Positions 11,201 through 26,200 are shown, counted from the stretch's first letter. The stretch: DNA of 64,000 nt from Marthasterias glacialis (GCA_911728455.2 OU452239.1:6452884-6516883); one strand, 5' to 3'. Numbers and translations are program-made. The notes: generated from the letters alone by a model not told the origin.

Positions 11201-14200
11201 TCGTTACCGAATTGTTTGGCCATAAACAACCACTGAAGACCACATTGTTTGACCACTCAAGCGTGAAGCACACATTCTTACACAACAGGAAGCTTTCGTT
11301 CAACGGCCAATTTTACAATCTCTATTATTACCTTGAATCATTGAGATTGGCCAATAAATGTCAAAGTTCTTAATCTTTGTTTCCTAAGTGAGATCTCGTC
11401 ATATGCCCGGCAAAAGGGCGTAAGGCCTTATGGCCTTTTGCCGGAAACATAAAGTAGTTCGTCCCAGTATCAAAAGGACGTTAGCAACAAATTGGCTCCT
11501 GACATGAAAAATATGTCATTTTTGTAATTTTTTTTGCTAGAATTACCCTGAATGTTTCCCCATTCCTCATGTAGAATTTAACCTTTCTAGAATGACTTTT
11601 ACATGGCAACAAATTTACCAAACTTTCCTGCTCTTAATTCTTGAAACATAAATTGCGTACATCCTTTTACCGGGAACTTTCCCTTACGTCCTTTTGCCGG
11701 GCACACGACGATCTGTAAACTGAAAAACTTGTTTGTACACAATCATATGGCACTTCGTAGTTGTTTGGCATTTTGGATCTTTCCACTCAAATTTGAAGAG
11801 ATTGCACAGAAGCAACCTTATTTTATCCGATCTTTCTCTTTCCAATGATGGTTAACTTGGGTATGGAAGGCAAACATGGACAAAACTACAGCTTCATAAC
11901 AAATGGCCTTTGAGCTCAGGCTTGAGTGTTTTTTTGTGCGTAAGCTTGGTCGACTGAAGTCGCCAGTGGTAAAGAAGAGGGGGTATGGGTGCAGTCAACT
12001 AAAGTCGCCTATGGGGTTTTTAGTTTTCTTCATAACTTCTTGATAATGTGTTTGCGTTATTTTTATTCCACCTAGGTTAATTTCCTTAGTACTGTACTCA
12101 TTCTGTTGATATCGTACCTGAAAGCTGATAATGGAAGGACTTGTATCAAGTTGAATTCACTGGTGCAGAAGGCATTTGAGAGTTTTGCTTCACTCCAGAG
12201 ACAGCAGTCCAACCCAAGGAAGGTAAGGCAATATTGTACCTCTTATTAAGAACTCTTTAACACGTCGGCAAATATCAGACAGGCACCAGTCCAACCCAAG
12301 AAAGGTATAAGTCAATATTGTACATGTATCTCTTACTAACAACTTGTTAACACATCGGCAAATATCCAGTGGGCAGATTCAAGATAGTAATTATTAGATT
12401 GAAGGGAACAGTATCGGGGGGTAAAGGTCAAGATAGGGTGGTTGTGGGGGTGGGGGTGTATTTATATAAACCTTGATCAAGGTCAGCCATTTGTTGATTT
12501 TGCATTCATTTCAATGAAACCATACTGAGGCTGTGAAGAGAAACAGTCAGTTCCCTCATTTGTTAAACAACATTGAGTATTACAATTGTCATTGTGTATA
12601 CAAGGGGATCGCACAAAGATGGCTGCAGCGTAGTACAGACTTTAAAACAGTGTAAGCCAATTGGCCATATTTTTGTCAGCAAGACGGTGCCATACTAATT
12701 CCATTTTGAAAGTACGCAAATATTTCAATACATAAAAAATACATATTTTCCAAGCAATTATTTAAAAAAAAAAAAAAACTCAAAAGTTTTATACTAACTG
12801 CTTTATTAGAAGTCTAATTGCACCTGGTTTACCACACTATTTCAATGGTTTGACCCCCAATCTACCCCAAAGGGGACCTCTTGCAGTGAAAAATAATGCC
12901 TATAGGTAAGGGTGTTTTAGACGACTCTTATTTGTCCGACATTTTGTTGTACATTATTGTCAGTAGTCGTCTGAGCAGAATATTTCTTCTCTTTTTGAAT
13001 GATAGATTCTTACAATTATCTACGAGAGGCTACTCCAGCCATCGTTAACGTTACACTACACTATTACATCATTGAGTAACCCAACCGATGCGATCTATAC
13101 TGATACGCTAAAGTGTATTCAGGATCTTATTGCAAATGGACTCTTTAACAGGTGAGGTACAAGCTACAAGTTCAAATGTCAAGCAACTCCAGCCATCGTT
13201 AACATTACACTACACTATTACATCATAATCAGTTTATTGGCCAGTCGTGGCCGAACGATCAATCTTTCACACTGCACTACCACATTTACAGCATTACACA
13301 ACCTGTGGCGTGTGGTGGCCAAGCAGTTATGGGCACCGGACTCAAGCTCTGGTGTTTCTGATCAGCAGAGTGTGGGTTCGAGTCCTGGTCTTGACACTTG
13401 TGTCCTTAAGCAAGACACTTAACCATTATTGCTTTGTCCTTCGGATGGGACGTGAAGCTGTAGGTCCCGTGTGGTGTGCAATGCATGTAAAAGAGAACCC
13501 AGTGACACTTATCACTAAGATAAGGGGTTTACCCCGGTGTTTCTGGCAGTGGCTGCTTAATGCACCACAGCACCTTGTAAACCCTAAAGAGGTCCTACAT
13601 AAATGGGTCTCATAATTTGATAAAACTTCAAAAACCTGTTCTAAAAATAATAAGCTGTTTGTGACGCTGGTGTGGGCCTTGTTTGACCAAAGAAATCTTG
13701 TGTTCAAAGGCCAATTTTACAAACTCTATTGTCAGCTTGAAGATACTGTTTTACAGCAAAATAAGCATTAAAAAATGTCTTACTTGTTGAATTCCCTTTC
13801 ATATATTCCACAAATCATTGAGATCGGCCAATAAATGTCCAAGTTCTTGGTCTTTGTTTCCTTAGTTTTATCTGTAAACTCAAACACTTTTTTGTACACA
13901 ACCTTATAGGGTTCCGTAGCTGTTTGGCATTTCAGAACTTCCCACTCCAATTTGAACTGGACAGATCCATGGTTGAATAATAGCAACTCTATTTTATTTT
14001 ACCATCATTGGCAAGCTCCGATCTTTCTCTTTTCCAACCATAGTAAGCTTGGGTATGGAGGGTGAACAAGGACAAAACAACAGCTTTATAACAAATGGTC
14101 TTTGTGCTCAGGCGCGGGTGTCTCTTTGTGTGTAAACTTGGCGACAAAAGTTGCCAATGGTATTAAATAGGGGGTATGAGTGCAGTCGACAAAAGTCGCC

Positions 14201-17200
14201 TACAGTAATTAAAGGGTTAAAAACATGTTATTTTTAACTGAATTTTGATTACTATGTATACAGAGATTTAGTTGAAGGTCACATCAAATTTCTGAGGTCA
14301 TCACCAGGTCAAGTCAACACAGACAAACAGAAAGAGGTCAAGCTGTTGCAAGAAGCAATCAATGCCCTCTGGAAAAACATAGCCGACAAAGTGTGTCCCC
14401 AGCAAGAGGTAAACCAAGTTATTTTCAAACCAATGCGTCCATTTTGGTTCCACTTCATTTTTGCTAACACACATGATTTATTGAATGAAGGACAGTTTAT
14501 CACTAAATTATACAAGTATTAAGTATTAATTTAACATGTAGTAATGTATTCAGAGGCCATATCCTGCTTGTAGGTGTGAAGTAATTCCAGTGTAAGCCAT
14601 GCCCACTTCACACAAACTGGCGCCACTGATTACCAGAAGCCCTCAGGTGTTGCAGCGCCCTACGTTTCCTTTGATGATTTATGCAAGAAAAAGTTTAACA
14701 TTATTGGACATGTTGGACTTGGTTTTTACATACTTTCTTCAAATACTATAAATCCTCACAGACTGAAAAGTTTCTGCCACAGGAAATGCTTTGGAATGAT
14801 GAAATGGTCGATTTTGGTTAGATTGTACACAAATGTATGCCACTTGTGGAGTTGGAAGTAGGGAAAACTTTGGCGAGCAGCAAATACGCACATGTGTGAT
14901 GCAGTGACTTATGATGCAGTGACTTACCAACAGGATGGAAACTTGTTTTAACTGTTTAGGCATACACTGGATAAAGAAATGTAATACACAAATACATATT
15001 AAAGGTTCTGTATACGTTTGGTAATGACTCTGAAAATGTATGGCAATAACAACTGACTTGGTAAGAAGTACAGCAGCTTTGGATAGTATAATGCATTTTG
15101 AGAAAGGTTTCACTTCGAGGTACTGCAGTTATGGAAAAATACATCACTTTTTATCCCCCCAAAATTTGAATCTGAGAAGCGTTATGGCCGTAACGCTTCT
15201 CGGAATGTGTATTCCAATGACGGATACTTCTTCTTCGTGAACACAACCGCTCCAGATTTTTGGTGATATCTCAAAAACGCTGCCACCTTTTGAAATGAAG
15301 TTTACACAGGTTAGTTTTATGGCATATATCTACAATTATATAGCATTAAGGCAAATGTACGGTTCCAAAAACCAAAGGTATACTTTGCCTTTAAGCCATA
15401 AACCACAAGGGTAACTGACTGAGTTTCCCTTGTGGTTTATTGCTTAAAATTTGTAATTAAAAAGTCACATCCCCTTAAGGTGAACCCAGTCCTGCCGCTT
15501 CCGAGGTGTTTCCAAGGGTTTGATCCCTGGTTTACGGCAGTCCCAGGTTGAATGGCTTCTGACTGTCACCCCGAACAAAGATATTCACTCAATATTATAG
15601 AAACTGCCAACATTAGGGCTGGATAGCTCAGTTGGTAGAGTGTCGGTATAATAAGCTGGTGTCGCAAGTTCAAATTCCGCTCCAGTAACTTTGTATTTGT
15701 TCACCCGAAAAACCTGATTAGATGATTAAAAAAAATAACCATTGTACAAGCTGCTATCCTGTATAGACCTTTCTATCATGTCTATTGATGATAAACCAAC
15801 CGCACTGGTTGGCATGGACAGCCAAATGTAGCAAAAACATTCAAGTCTTGTTGACAGACAATGTGACCAAATTAAACATTTTTGCAAACTTTCTATTTAA
15901 AGGCAAAGTATACCTTTGGTTTTTGGAACCGTACATTTGCCTTAATGCTATATAATTGTAGATATATACCATAAAACTAACCTGTGTAAATTTCATTTCA
16001 AAAGGTTGCAGCGTTTTTGAGATATCGCCAAAAATCTGGAGCGGTTGTGTTCACGCAGAAGAAGTATCCGTCATTGGAATACACATTCTGAGAAGCGTTA
16101 CGGCCATAACGCTTCTCAGATTCAAATTTTGGGGGATAAAAAGTGATATATTTTTCCATAACTGCAGTACTTCGAAGTGAAACGTTTATCAAAATGCATT
16201 ATACTATCCAAAGCTGCTGTACTTCTTACCAAGTAAGTTATTATTGCCATAAATTTTCAGAGTCATTACCAGACGTATACAGACCCATTACCAAACGTAT
16301 ACAGACCCTTGAAGGAAAATACATCCCGTTATTGGTTGGTTTGTTTCCAACAAATTCTAAACAATTTGTGAATATTTGTGTAACATTTTTGCAAAACTGT
16401 GATCTTCTGTTTTTGCTTTCCATTGATGGCTCCCCGTAGTTTCTCCATCTTGGTTGGCAAAAACTCGGGCTGTGACGTTGCAAAAGAAAGATCTATTGTC
16501 AGTGTGATGATTTTTTCTTACAGGATGAGTGTTCATCATCCTACGTAGCCGGCATGCCTGTCATATTCAAAGCATTCTTGAGCATCCAGCTGTGAGTATT
16601 ATTTGTTAACTTTACTGGGACCCTTACATACGCCAGATAATGTCCAGTGTTAAAAAAAAAAAGGGTTGGGTTCAGTAACGCGGGACTACCCCCAACACAG
16701 AAAACCAACAGCCCTCTGTATTTCAACCCAATCCCTGTCCAGATCAACCCCTCCTTCAGTCACAACACTGGCCACTTTATACCTCCACTCGATCTCAACC
16801 CTTCATCCCCCACTCCTCATTTCACACAACACCGACAGCTGCAATCCTGACATCTCCAAGCCCGATTTTCAGATAAGCAACTTGGCTTGTAATAATAATT
16901 ATTTGGATATGATAAAAATATTAATCTCCCTGCCCCATGAACTCGCCATGTATCTCATTCACCATGCAGGGGTGTGAGAATTCAGCTTTTAAGATGATTT
17001 CAGCTTTTTTGTGCAGATTTTTACTCTGAATTTCAGCTTTTTTCTTCACCTGCTCTGTACAAAAGTATGGGAACTTTTTAAATTTCAGCTTTTTGCTAGC
17101 TTTTTCAGCGTTTTTTGTTTGTGGCCACTCACACCCCTGACTATGAGCTGGTAACCATCTATCTCTAACAGAATACAAGCATTGCATGGCAGACCAATTC

Positions 17201-20200
17201 ATTAAACTCTACCCATCAATGAAATGATTGTTTTCACAGATACCCAAAAGACGTCTGTTTCGCCCTATTCCAAAAACTCTGCCACGTCATGGGTATCATG
17301 CCATTGGAAGTTAAAGTTGTGGCCACGTCAAACGTGGCGACAGAAAATACAGTGGAGCCAACAGAATCAACTGGCCAATCAGAAGCCAGTGCTGATACTG
17401 AAGGTGGGGATTGTCAGCCAATGGAAGAAGAGAAAGACCAGAGCGAGGGTTACCATGGAAACTGGAGTTCTTGTCTCCCACCCCTGAGAGAGCTACTGGA
17501 TACTGTTTCTGAGAAGCAAATTTATGAGGTAAAAACTTTCTGCAGACTAATTTCAATTTACAGTCCTACTGTTGAATCTTATGTTTTCAGTCTATCAGAC
17601 CTTTGTCTTGATGTGAAAGAAATGTTTACATCTTGTTCTTTCTGGTGATTGTTACATCTTGTTTTTTCTGATGACCGTTACATCTTGTTCTTTCTGATGA
17701 TTGTTACATCTTGTTCTTTCTGATGACCGTAACATCTTGTTCTTTCTGGTGATTGTTACATCTTGTTCTTTCTGATGACCGTAACATCTTGTTCTTTCTG
17801 ATGATTGTTACATCTTGTTCTTTCTGATGATTGTTACATCTTGTTTTTTCTGATGATTGTTACATCTTGTTCTTTCTGATGATTGTTACATCTTGTTCTT
17901 TCTGATGATTGTTACATCTTGTTCTTTCTGATGATTGTTACATCTTGTTCTTTCTGATGATTGTTACGTCTTGTTCTTTCTTATGATTGTTACCCTTGTT
18001 CTTTCTGATGACTGTTACGTCTTGTTCTTTCTGGTGATTGTTACATCTTGTTTTTTCTGATGATCGTTACAACTTGTTCTTTCTGGTGATTGTTACATCT
18101 TGTTCTTTCTGATGATTGTTACATCTTGTTCTTTCTGATGACTGTTACGTCTTGTTCTTTCTGGTGATTGTTACATCTTGTTCTTTCTGATGATCGTTAC
18201 ATCTTGTTCTTTCTGGTGATTGTTACATCTTGTTTTTTCTGATGATCATTACATCTTGTTCTTTCTGGTGATTGTTACATCTTGTTCTTTCTGATGATTG
18301 TTACATCTTGTTCTTTCTGATGACTGTTACGTCTTGTTCTTTCTGGTGATTGTTACATCTTGTTCTTTCTGATGATCGTTACATCTTGTTCTTTCTGATG
18401 ATCGTTACATCTTGTTCTTTCTGATGATCGCACATCTTGTTCTTTCTGATGATCGTTACATCTTGTTCTTTCTGATTATTGTTACAGGTGGCAACTGACA
18501 ATATGGAAGGTAAAGTCCACTTTCAATGGCTTGTTCATCTCGTCAAGGAACTGATGTCAAATGCTGATAGGTAAAAGAAATACAGGATGAGAATTGTCAT
18601 CTCTAAATAATATTTTAAAAATAATTTTTTCCACAGGACAGTGTAAGGGTAAAACCAAATTAACATGTTACTTTGTAGTTTTTCTCATTATTATTATTAT
18701 TATTATCATTGTAATTTTTTTACAGCTCTTCAATATTTTGGTATAAATGTCTTCACAATTTGTTGGATATGAACCACCTCCTACTGGAAGATGAATTGCC
18801 ACAGATCCTGAAGCAGGCCCTCTGTTGTTCTGCTGAAACAAGCCCAGATAACAACGAGCAGCTTCTTGAATTGCGGGATACTTTCCTTGAGAAATTGTTG
18901 GGCATCTACACAAAGCTAAGACAGGTAGGTTTTAAGTGAGAACGAGTTTGCGTCTGATTTGGGGATTTCTTTTAACCAGTTGGCGCTGGGATTCTTCAAT
19001 TCTTTCCCGTCCAGCCTGATGGGATTATTTTTTTGGAATTGCCGGAATCATTTTTCGTTGAGAGTACTGCTGGCACAAAGAAACATAGACTTGACAAAAA
19101 TAAGAGAAAAAAGATTCTCATTATTGCACCGTGATTGTTGTTTTCTTCGTTGAGAAAATGTCAAATTTATGCACCACAAACTGCAAAATCTAGGCCGTGT
19201 GCCATTGCCCATGATTTGGTACTAAATCCGTGGTTCACTCTGACAATTATCCCATTGAACTCAAATACAATAAATGAACAATGGCAGAAGTCTCTCTATG
19301 TCTCTTCTTGGAACACAAGGACAAAGGTCTGAAATCGGGCATTACACAATAACGCCTGCACAATAGCCACAAATTGGCGAAATAGTGAGTGCCATGTGTC
19401 CTGTTTGTGTGGGTGAAAACGAAGTGTTACACGGCGTGTACATGCTCTGTGCATGCTCAGCAGTGGAATGTCTGGGCAACCTTTGTTCCGGTGTTCCAAT
19501 TTCACACGATGGCTTCTTTTAGTTTCCCCTGTTTGCTGGCTCAAAAAATTTTCATGGATACACTTCAGCCAGCGCTAACTGATCAAACTATTGTTTTTGG
19601 ATTTGATCAATGCGTTTAATTTACACCGAACACTTGACCCTCTTCAAGTGTCAGGGTTTGGGAGTTTAACTCGTTGTCAAGTCCATCTGACTCAACTTCT
19701 GGTGGCTAAGTCATCAGGATGTGGGTTCGAATCCCAGTCATGACACTTGTGTCCTTGAGCAAAACACTTAACTTTAATTGGTTTAAATAGGGGAAGAGGC
19801 AGTTATGTTTGTCTGGGCGAAATGCATAAAAAAAATGTTTTTTTAAAGGCATGGTTTTATTGTTATTCTACAGCCTCAGGGAACAGAATTTTGACAAACG
19901 ACATTGATGAATTTGACTAAGTTTTGTTTGTTTTGTTTTTCGAAGTTTGATAAAGTTGTTGCTGCCTTGTTAGAAGCCAGCTTGATGTCAAAGGCTTCAC
20001 AGAGACTCTGTTACCCCAAACGCTTTGCTGACAGGTAAGACAATCAGAAACTAGCAAATGGTACTGCAAACACTTTAACCATAACTTTAGTCATCTTAAC
20101 CATATCCCAAAACTCTGTGAATCATTTTACTTATCAGATTACACCCTCAATCAGTTTTTGGTTCTTATTTTTCATTTTTGATAATTTGTTTGTCCACAAA

Positions 20201-23200
20201 GTTCAGCAAAAAAGCACATATATGAAACTACTGCAAATTATACAAGTAAATAAGAACAGCAAAATTCAATGAATTAAATTGGTTTTCTTCAAAGAAGCTC
20301 TGATTCATCGAGAAAGATAAGACTATGATGGTTTCTTTTCTATAAGTATATTTTGCTGCTACATAAATTGATAAAAGATTTTCCCAGTAAGTTTCCCTTG
20401 TTGTTTATTGCTTAATATTTGAAAAAGTTGCATCCCCTTAAGGTGATCCCTGTCCTGCTGCTTCCAAGGTTATATCCATAGAGCTATATATTATAGCTCT
20501 ATGGTTGTATCGTATACTTGGGGTGTGATCCCTGGCAACACAGCAGTTTCAGGTTGAATGGCTTCTGACTGGCACTCCCAAACAAAGATACTGACAAAGT
20601 AGGGAGACTGCCAAATAGGGCTGAATAGCTCAGTTGGTAGAGTGTCTGTATGTTAATCAGGGGGTCGCTGGTTCAAGTCCCGCTCCAGTCAATTTTTATT
20701 TGTTCACCCCCAAATTGAATTACAAATTGACCCATTCAGTTTCTCTCGTGGTTTATTGCATAATCAGATTGTCAATGGAACCAGAAACACTGTGGTCGTC
20801 TTTATTACAGTTAATTTTAGTTACTTCCCTTCCTAAACTGAAGTAACTCTACAAATGATCGTATTGTATTTTCTAAATTCATTTGATGTAGTTTCTCAGA
20901 GAGTGTGCAGTTGTTACCACCTGGTCTTACTCTCAGTATCTGGAAGCAGTTTCATCAAGCTTTCTTCAAGACCTACCTCCCCCAACTCGGCCAGAATTCT
21001 TTAGCTATCTCCTCGCCATCTCCCTGCAAGAAACAAAAGACCGTCAAAGAGCCTGCCATGGAGGTCAACATTGAAGCCTTGTCAATGACCTTTCACCTGT
21101 ATCTACGAAGCGTGCGATTGGTTGATGCCAGTTTGACTGTTCCATTATTGAAGAGGGTGGAAGGGGTGATGGAGGAAATGAGGGGAGAAATTTTGGGACT
21201 TTTATTAGACATCAGTCAAAAGTCACAGGTAATTATGATTAAGAATGTGTGTTTCGTGCTTGAGTAGTCAAACAATGCAGTCACCAGCAGTTGTTTATGT
21301 CAAATCTATTTCGTAACGAAAGGGTTAACAGCCTGTTTTTATCTGTTTTTGCGGTTATAGCCATCTGAGAGCCTAGTTCACTGCACTCTTCTGCTATGTC
21401 ATGTGTGGGGAGAACTTTACCTCATGTTGTCTCAACACACCAACTATGGTAACACCTCCTCAGATAGGACTAAGAAGTGTACCTTGTGGAACATTGCAGA
21501 CTTCTTGTGTTTAGACTCATTGCCTGATTGGTCATGTCTCAGTGAATTATACCACGACAAGGATGACATCATGCAACTGCAGGTAAGTTTGTTCACTCAG
21601 AAATGAATGCATTTGATTAAACCCTTAACAGAATATAGCTAAGTTATTTCAAACAGTTATCTCTTTTAAGAAAAAATTGGTTGTTCTGATGTTTTTATTC
21701 TCTTGGATATGAAAGGAGCAGATACCATAGATGGGATTACAAACATTTAAATTTATCTTACCAAACAACTACCAGGCCTGATACTTCACGGAGGCAATTG
21801 CCTCCGTTGCCCCCTGGTCATTGCCTTGGTGCCCTTGAAATGTTCCAATAAATATTTACAATTTCCTCATGGAGACGCCCTTTATCGAGAACAAAATGCC
21901 TTGGTGCCCTTTCTCTTTTCAAGAATGAAGAAATCAGGCCTAATCTACCACCTCTTTCAAGAAGAGGTCAGTATATTTGGTTTTAACTGGAACAATTATT
22001 GCATCGGGACAACATGATTTTAAATTTTGTTGTCCACTAATGTTTGATCAAGCACTGTTTACTCCAACTTTCCAAGACCTAATAGGAAAAGTGATCCACA
22101 GATACCTTGGATGGGATTCAAACCTTCCCCATCTGCATTGCTTTAATCTAAAATGCAGACGATAATAATCATTATAATAATACGCAGTTCTTATATAGCG
22201 CTTTATCACACCCGATGGGCGTCTCAAAGCGCTCCGTATTTTTTCCTGCAAGGTATGATGAGTTACGTTTTTGAAGTATGAGACCTGTTCCTTTACATAG
22301 CACCATGTAATGGTTAACAAGGTGCTGTGGTGCAATCTGCAGCCGATCAAACCAGGAACACCGGGGCGAACCCCTTCTCTTTGCGATAAGTGCACTGTGT
22401 TCTTTTACGTGCATTACACAACACACAAACACCAGAGCTTGAGTCCGGTGTTCTTATCCGCTCGACCACGACACGCCACAACGGAGGGTTTGAATCCCAT
22501 CCCAGGTATCTTAATGTAATTTGAGTTTCAGTAGGGCAAAATGCGACAGTAGGATGTGTCATGGCCGAACAGTCAAGCGCACTGGACTCAGGCTCTGTTG
22601 TTTCTGATCAGCAGAGTGTGGGTTCAAGTCCCAGTCTTGACACTTGTGTCCGTAAGCAAGACTCTTAACCATTATTGCTTCGTCCTTCGGATGGCCGTTG
22701 GTCCCTTGTGTTATGTTAATGCACGTTAAAAAAAAGCCAGTTACACTTATCGCAAGAGAAGGGGTTTGCCCCGGTGTTTCTGGCAGTGGCTGCTGAATGT
22801 GCCGCAGCACCTTGTAAGCCATTACAAAGTGTTATAATTATAATTGGCTCTCATAACTTTAAAAAACCCTCAAAAACCTACCTTAAAATATAATAAAATA
22901 AGCACCTTGTGTACCTAATTGTTGGTAGATAAGTGCACTGTATTAGACTCTGGTATTATTACTATTGTATTATTAACAATTGGTATTTGTATTTCATTAT
23001 TACTCTGTTATTTTGCCAGACTCGAACAAGGATTTTTGTGATGCAACTTTTATCTTTGTATATTTACACAGATATCTCTAGTCATACAGCAGATCAGAGC
23101 ATTGATTCTACACAGTCAGGTTGAATCAGTTCAACAGAGTCTCATCAATATGAGCGTAGAAGTTTGTAACAAAGTAACAGACATTCAGGTGAGTCCAAAG

Positions 23201-26200
23201 GTAACATCTGTGTTCATTTTCAAGAGAAACGCCTACATCTTGAAATGTTTCTGGTTACGGACCCCATTTCGGTTAGCTCTTTTAACCAGTTGCCGCCGGG
23301 ATTCTTCCACTTTTACCCCGCCCAGCCTGACGGGTTTATTTTCTCGGAATTTGCCAGAATCGTTTTTCTTGAGAGTACCGCTGGCACAAAGAGACCTTGA
23401 CATGACAAAGCCAAGAGAACAAAGATTCTCTTTATTGCACTGTGATTTTTGTTTTCTGTATCGAGAAAATGACCGTGAATTGCAAAACCTCGGTCGTGAG
23501 ACACAGCATAGGATTGGTACTAAATCTGGAACCAAGGCTGGATCCCCGGTTCACTCTGACTTGCCTCCATTGAGCTGAAATACAATGAATAAACAATGGT
23601 GGAAGCCTCTCGATGTCTCGTAATCCATGGAGCAAAAGGACAAAGGACTGGAATCGGGGATTATACAATAATGCCTGCACAACAGTGACAAATCTGCGAA
23701 ATATTGAGCGCCATCTGTCCTGTTTGTGTGAGTGAAATGAAGCATTACACAGACTATACGTGCTCTGTACACGCTCAGTAGTGGAATGTCCGGGCGACCT
23801 TTGTTCCAGTATTCCGATTTTACACAATGGCGTGTTTCAATGACGCCTGTTTGCTGGCTCGAAAAAATACTTTCGTGGACACATGTCAGCCAGCGTCAAC
23901 TGGTTAAGATGTTTTTAGTCAGTGAATTTTTATGTCGGGAGCTTTTCACAAATCAGATTCTCCAAAAGAAAAAGAAACTGCAAAAGCAAATATTCTTTGA
24001 CCATTACTAAACAGAGTTGGATTAAAAAGTTGTTCAGAACAGATTTTTTTATTTCATTTTGTTTTCCCTTCTCAGCCTTGTCGCTCCAGGGACCGTCTGC
24101 TGCCGATTCTCTTACAGAACCTTCCCATTCTTCTTCCTTATCTTCCATCGAAACAACTCGCTAACCTAACTAGTCTCCTCTGTGAGGTACTCATGTCAAC
24201 TAGTAGTCTCTCAGACCAGCAGTTGTTGCGAAAGGATCGAGGTGAAGATGCAGTATTGTACAGAGTATGTGAGCAATTTGTGAGCAGTGAGTTTTGTATG
24301 GAGTCTAGGAGGCTACAGACTGCATTAGTGAACTCTGTCTTGGATAAACTCTCTAAGGTCACCAGGTCAGCAAGGTCAGTTTGAGGTCGCATTCAATTCT
24401 CAGTTCATTATTATTAATATTAAAGGCTTCTTTCCATTCTTTCCAACCACGCTACTGCTGAAGAGTTGAATACCAAATAGTCTGGAATCGTTTCATAAAA
24501 TAAACATAAGATACATAAAAAGGGCTTGTGTTTCAGGAAATCTCTGCCAGACCACCGGTCTTGCAACTCCGAACTTTCAATAGACCAGAAATATTTTTAC
24601 AAGACCTAAAATGTTTCCTATTTTTCCTGGTGGTTTTTATTTTTCTTTTGTTTACAAACATTGACCACCATTTTGTGTGGGAGCCTTGAAAATCACAAAA
24701 TGTATAAACTGGCTTGGTAAAAATTTACTCTTTTTAGTAAAAACAAAATACAACTTTTTTTCACTGAGTATAAATTTTCTTTTTTGTTTTGGACAGTAAC
24801 GTTTTTATATGACTTAGAAAAAGATATGAATTTTGAAAGTTTCTCAAAAAAGAAAGAGTTTCTTGAAAGTCGCGAGTGTACTGTTCTTAATATGTTCAGG
24901 CAGTTTATTCGGCAAATTAGGGGCATACAGAAAACACTCTGACACCAAATAAGAAACAGTGAGTTCTGGGCTCAACAAGTGAACAAGAGCTGGAAGATCT
25001 TAGTCATCTCTTTCCATGTCTTATTCTGGTTATTTTACAGCTCTTCCTCACCACAAGATGTGGACTACATTCAAAGACTGAGTGTAATAGAGAATTCAGA
25101 CTCATGTGAAGAGGACGTGTCAAGTTGTCTCCAAGATATTGCTATGGATTTCAACCAACTACTGACCAGTCATTCTACCACCAAGAAGAAAGCTCACCAC
25201 GGCGGGATGAATACAATGAAATCATTGTATGGAACACTAAAGGTAAATCTCTTGATGTACTGAGACATCGCTTGACCAAACTGGTAGCTCAATAGACCGA
25301 TCCATTTAGCCCCTCCTACTAACATATTGACCAATCACAGCCTTGACAACGCCACTGAAAGTCCGCCAAAAGTCAGACACGTTAAAATCAAATTAGAAAG
25401 TAAACAAACCACTGCCGTTGTTGTGACACGCAACAGCACACACTATTGAACTAACTTGTTTTGTTTTAACTTGTTTGTATTTCTGGTTGTGCAAATCCCA
25501 CAGCAGTGGTTCCTGTATAGTCGTGTAAAAGTGGTTTAACAGTGTTGTTGTCTGCCTTGTTCTTTGGATTCAAGACACTGCTCAAAAGGCCACGAAACTA
25601 AATCCATACCGTTTAGCGAAAACTGTGTACGTGTGTATCCGATACGTGTGTGTGTGTTCGCAACCGAACCACCGCTGCAATCCTGGCAAGAAAGTCGCAC
25701 CATGTGCTGTTGCTAGGCAGTTGCTAAGGTAGGCAGGGCTTAATGGATCGGTCTGTTGTCATAGCAATATTTCGGTATTGAGAGAAAGTTTCTAAAGTAA
25801 CAGATGTATCAATTGCATCGGAATAAATAATATCACTATACCTCATACATATTCATGATCGAGAGCCAAATTCTCACTGGTCCATTCGACATTACGTGCC
25901 GGATGCTTTTTTTTGCTGTTTACCAAGCGCACATGATAGTATTTGCACACATGGTAAATACGCGTGCATAGTAAACACACGTGTAACAGTCTACTACGCA
26001 TCACTTTACTGAACACCTGTGGAACTGTCGCACTGGTGTAGAGAACACACGCAAACATCTCCCTAGTTACATACACATGCTCAGGATTCTGAACTAGAGA
26101 AGTTATGAGATATAGTATACACATATGGACTGGCAATGAGGGAAATAGTGCACGTCTATGCAACCCGAGGGCCTGTGAGTGACCAGGAGAGGGTCCTATT

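Noticed and set aside
13247..13615. 122-codon forward frame
   Set aside because: Lies inside a tRNA-Leu-derived SINE.
15617..15688. tRNA gene
   Set aside because: A and B boxes are present but stems are imperfect and related heads occur with shared SINE bodies elsewhere in the window.
17624..18486. CRISPR-like array
   Set aside because: Units are contiguous with no spacers, in an animal intron.
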